From Acidobacteriota bacterium (GTDB lineage: Bacteria > Acidobacteriota > Terriglobia > Acidiferrales > UBA7541), in NCBI GenBank assembly GCA_003131705.1, contig PKUY01000431.1:737-7562 (forward strand): a stretch of DNA of 6,826 bases, written 5' to 3'. A program made the translations under genes and the position numbers. Positions 6,159 to 6,826 of this stretch are shown piece after piece. The first letter of the stretch is position 1; each line of letters opens with the position of its first letter. The notes beneath the pieces are model-generated. The model was not told the DNA's origin and ran no database searches. It saw only the letters and a list, made by a program, of their open reading frames with translations.

Positions 6159-6826
6159 TCGCCCGGGAAAATTTCGCGCAAGCTGAAAGTGATCAGAACG
6201 GTCGAGGCGCTCGGTCCTGTGCGTAACACGATTCCCTCGCCGACAACTTCCCGAGGCACATTGCTCCAGTTCCATTTCTTTGGGACCGCTCCAAAACCAT
6301 ACGTGGGTCCGAGGCCGCCTTCGATGTCGAATGCTGTTCGGGGGGTTTCGTACGCCGTCTCGTGCTGCGTTCCCTGATAGCGGAAGATGCGGAAGTATTG
6401 TCCGACCTTCACGCCTTGATCGTTGCCGAGATTAACGTAGATAATGTCGTTATTGCCGACTTGCTGTTGAAATTTCTTGCCGGTGATCACCATCGCCAGC
6501 GGCTTGCCGTTGGGAACGGCGAATCGGTCGAAGTTGTCTTCCGCTTTCAGCGGCGGAGCGGGCCGTTCGACGAAAGGCAATACAATGTCGCCTCGTTGCA
6601 GGTAATCGCAGGAATGTTCGACCTGTGCAATGGAAACGTCGGGGCGGGCAACAATGACCTTCACGCGCCCTTCGTCTTCCCAGACCGCTCCCATCTTGTG
6701 GAGGATGGCCGATTGCCACTTCGTCCAGTCGATCTTGATCGTGTCTGTGATCGGGCGGACTACGTAGAATTCGTCTCCCACCTTCACGCCCTGGCCGGAG
6801 CCCTTGTTGACATACACATATTCGCC
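6140..6826 (-). CDS. Protein with duplicated FlgT-C-like modules, partial
   Basis: The C-terminal 228 codons of a gene that begins beyond the right edge; TAA is at 6140-6142 and the frame is open to the last base. The visible part has two copies of one module. Copy 1 (~3-85) carries YVNKGSGQGVKVGDEFYVVR and ends in LQRGDIVLPF. Copy 2 (~128-228) carries YVNLGNDQGVKVGQYFRIFR and ends in IFPGDYVETE. Each runs V-Y-V-N-x-G-x-x-Q-G-V-K-V-G, a variable insert, a G-x-V strand, an S-x-A/I-x-V stretch and a final GD-x-V. This resembles the C-terminal domain of FlgT and other small beta-barrel modules of envelope proteins, so an exported envelope-associated protein is likely. I cannot see a signal peptide because the N-terminus is missing. 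It converges on amrA and overlaps its last 19 bp. Reality of the gene is near certain; the function is unknown. Confidence 0.75.
   Translation of the reverse strand, partial: GEYVYVNKGSGQGVKVGDEFYVVRPITDTIKIDWTKWQSAILHKMGAVWEDEGRVKVIVARPDVSIAQVEHSCDYLQRGDIVLPFVERPAPPLKAEDNFDRFAVPNGKPLAMVITGKKFQQQVGNNDIIYVNLGNDQGVKVGQYFRIFRYQGTQHETAYETPRTAFDIEGGLGPTYGFGAVPKKWNWSNVPREVVGEGIVLRTGPSASTVLITFSLREIFPGDYVETE

Noticed and set aside
1..6826. tRNA genes, CRISPR arrays, insertion sequences or toxin-antitoxin pairs
   Set aside because: I looked for T-loop signatures, regularly spaced repeats, terminal inverted repeats and transposase motifs, and saw none.

Overview
The window looks like a chromosomal, housekeeping-type stretch of a moderately GC-rich Gram-negative-like bacterium. 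An Acidobacteriota member is my best guess. That rests on the style of the TPR protein, a fibronectin-III (Fn3) remnant of a type common in that phylum, and a FlgT-like repeat protein; no phylogenetic marker settles it. I see no phage, transposon, CRISPR, tRNA or rRNA, and nothing that amounts to a new multi-gene system.

Left part, minus strand: a complete TPR-repeat protein (1-927) lies downstream of a polytopic membrane protein of the LPG-synthase-TM/UPF0104 (MprF/AglD-type) family (1129-2358). The 201-bp gap between them carries a plausible promoter for the TPR gene. A 206-bp divergent spacer separates the membrane protein from hflX (plus strand, to 3926), which encodes the ribosome-associated GTPase HflX with all its G motifs. 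A perfect TATAAT lies upstream of hflX.

Middle part (3927-4930): about 1 kb without an intact gene. It starts with a GC-rich hairpin just after hflX. It also holds a start-less open stretch (4182-4439) whose first ~50 codons read as the C-terminal half of an Fn3 domain, so it is very probably a decayed gene. Small repeats and hairpins follow, then an AT-rich tract, and finally a strong sigma70-type promoter (TTGACT-17-TATATT) for pgsA with a perfect 10-bp palindrome touching its -35 box.

Right part: pgsA (phosphatidylglycerophosphate synthase, 4931-5563) overlaps an AMMECR1/AmrA-family gene (5547-6158) by 17 bp, forming a likely two-gene operon. A minus-strand gene enters from the right edge (6140 to beyond 6826), converges on it and overlaps its end by 19 bp. 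It encodes a protein with two copies of a beta-rich module resembling the FlgT C-terminal domain.

Functionally the window mixes membrane lipid and envelope functions (LPG-TM protein, PgsA, the FlgT-like protein) with a ribosome-rescue GTPase. The links between these genes are inferred from adjacency only.
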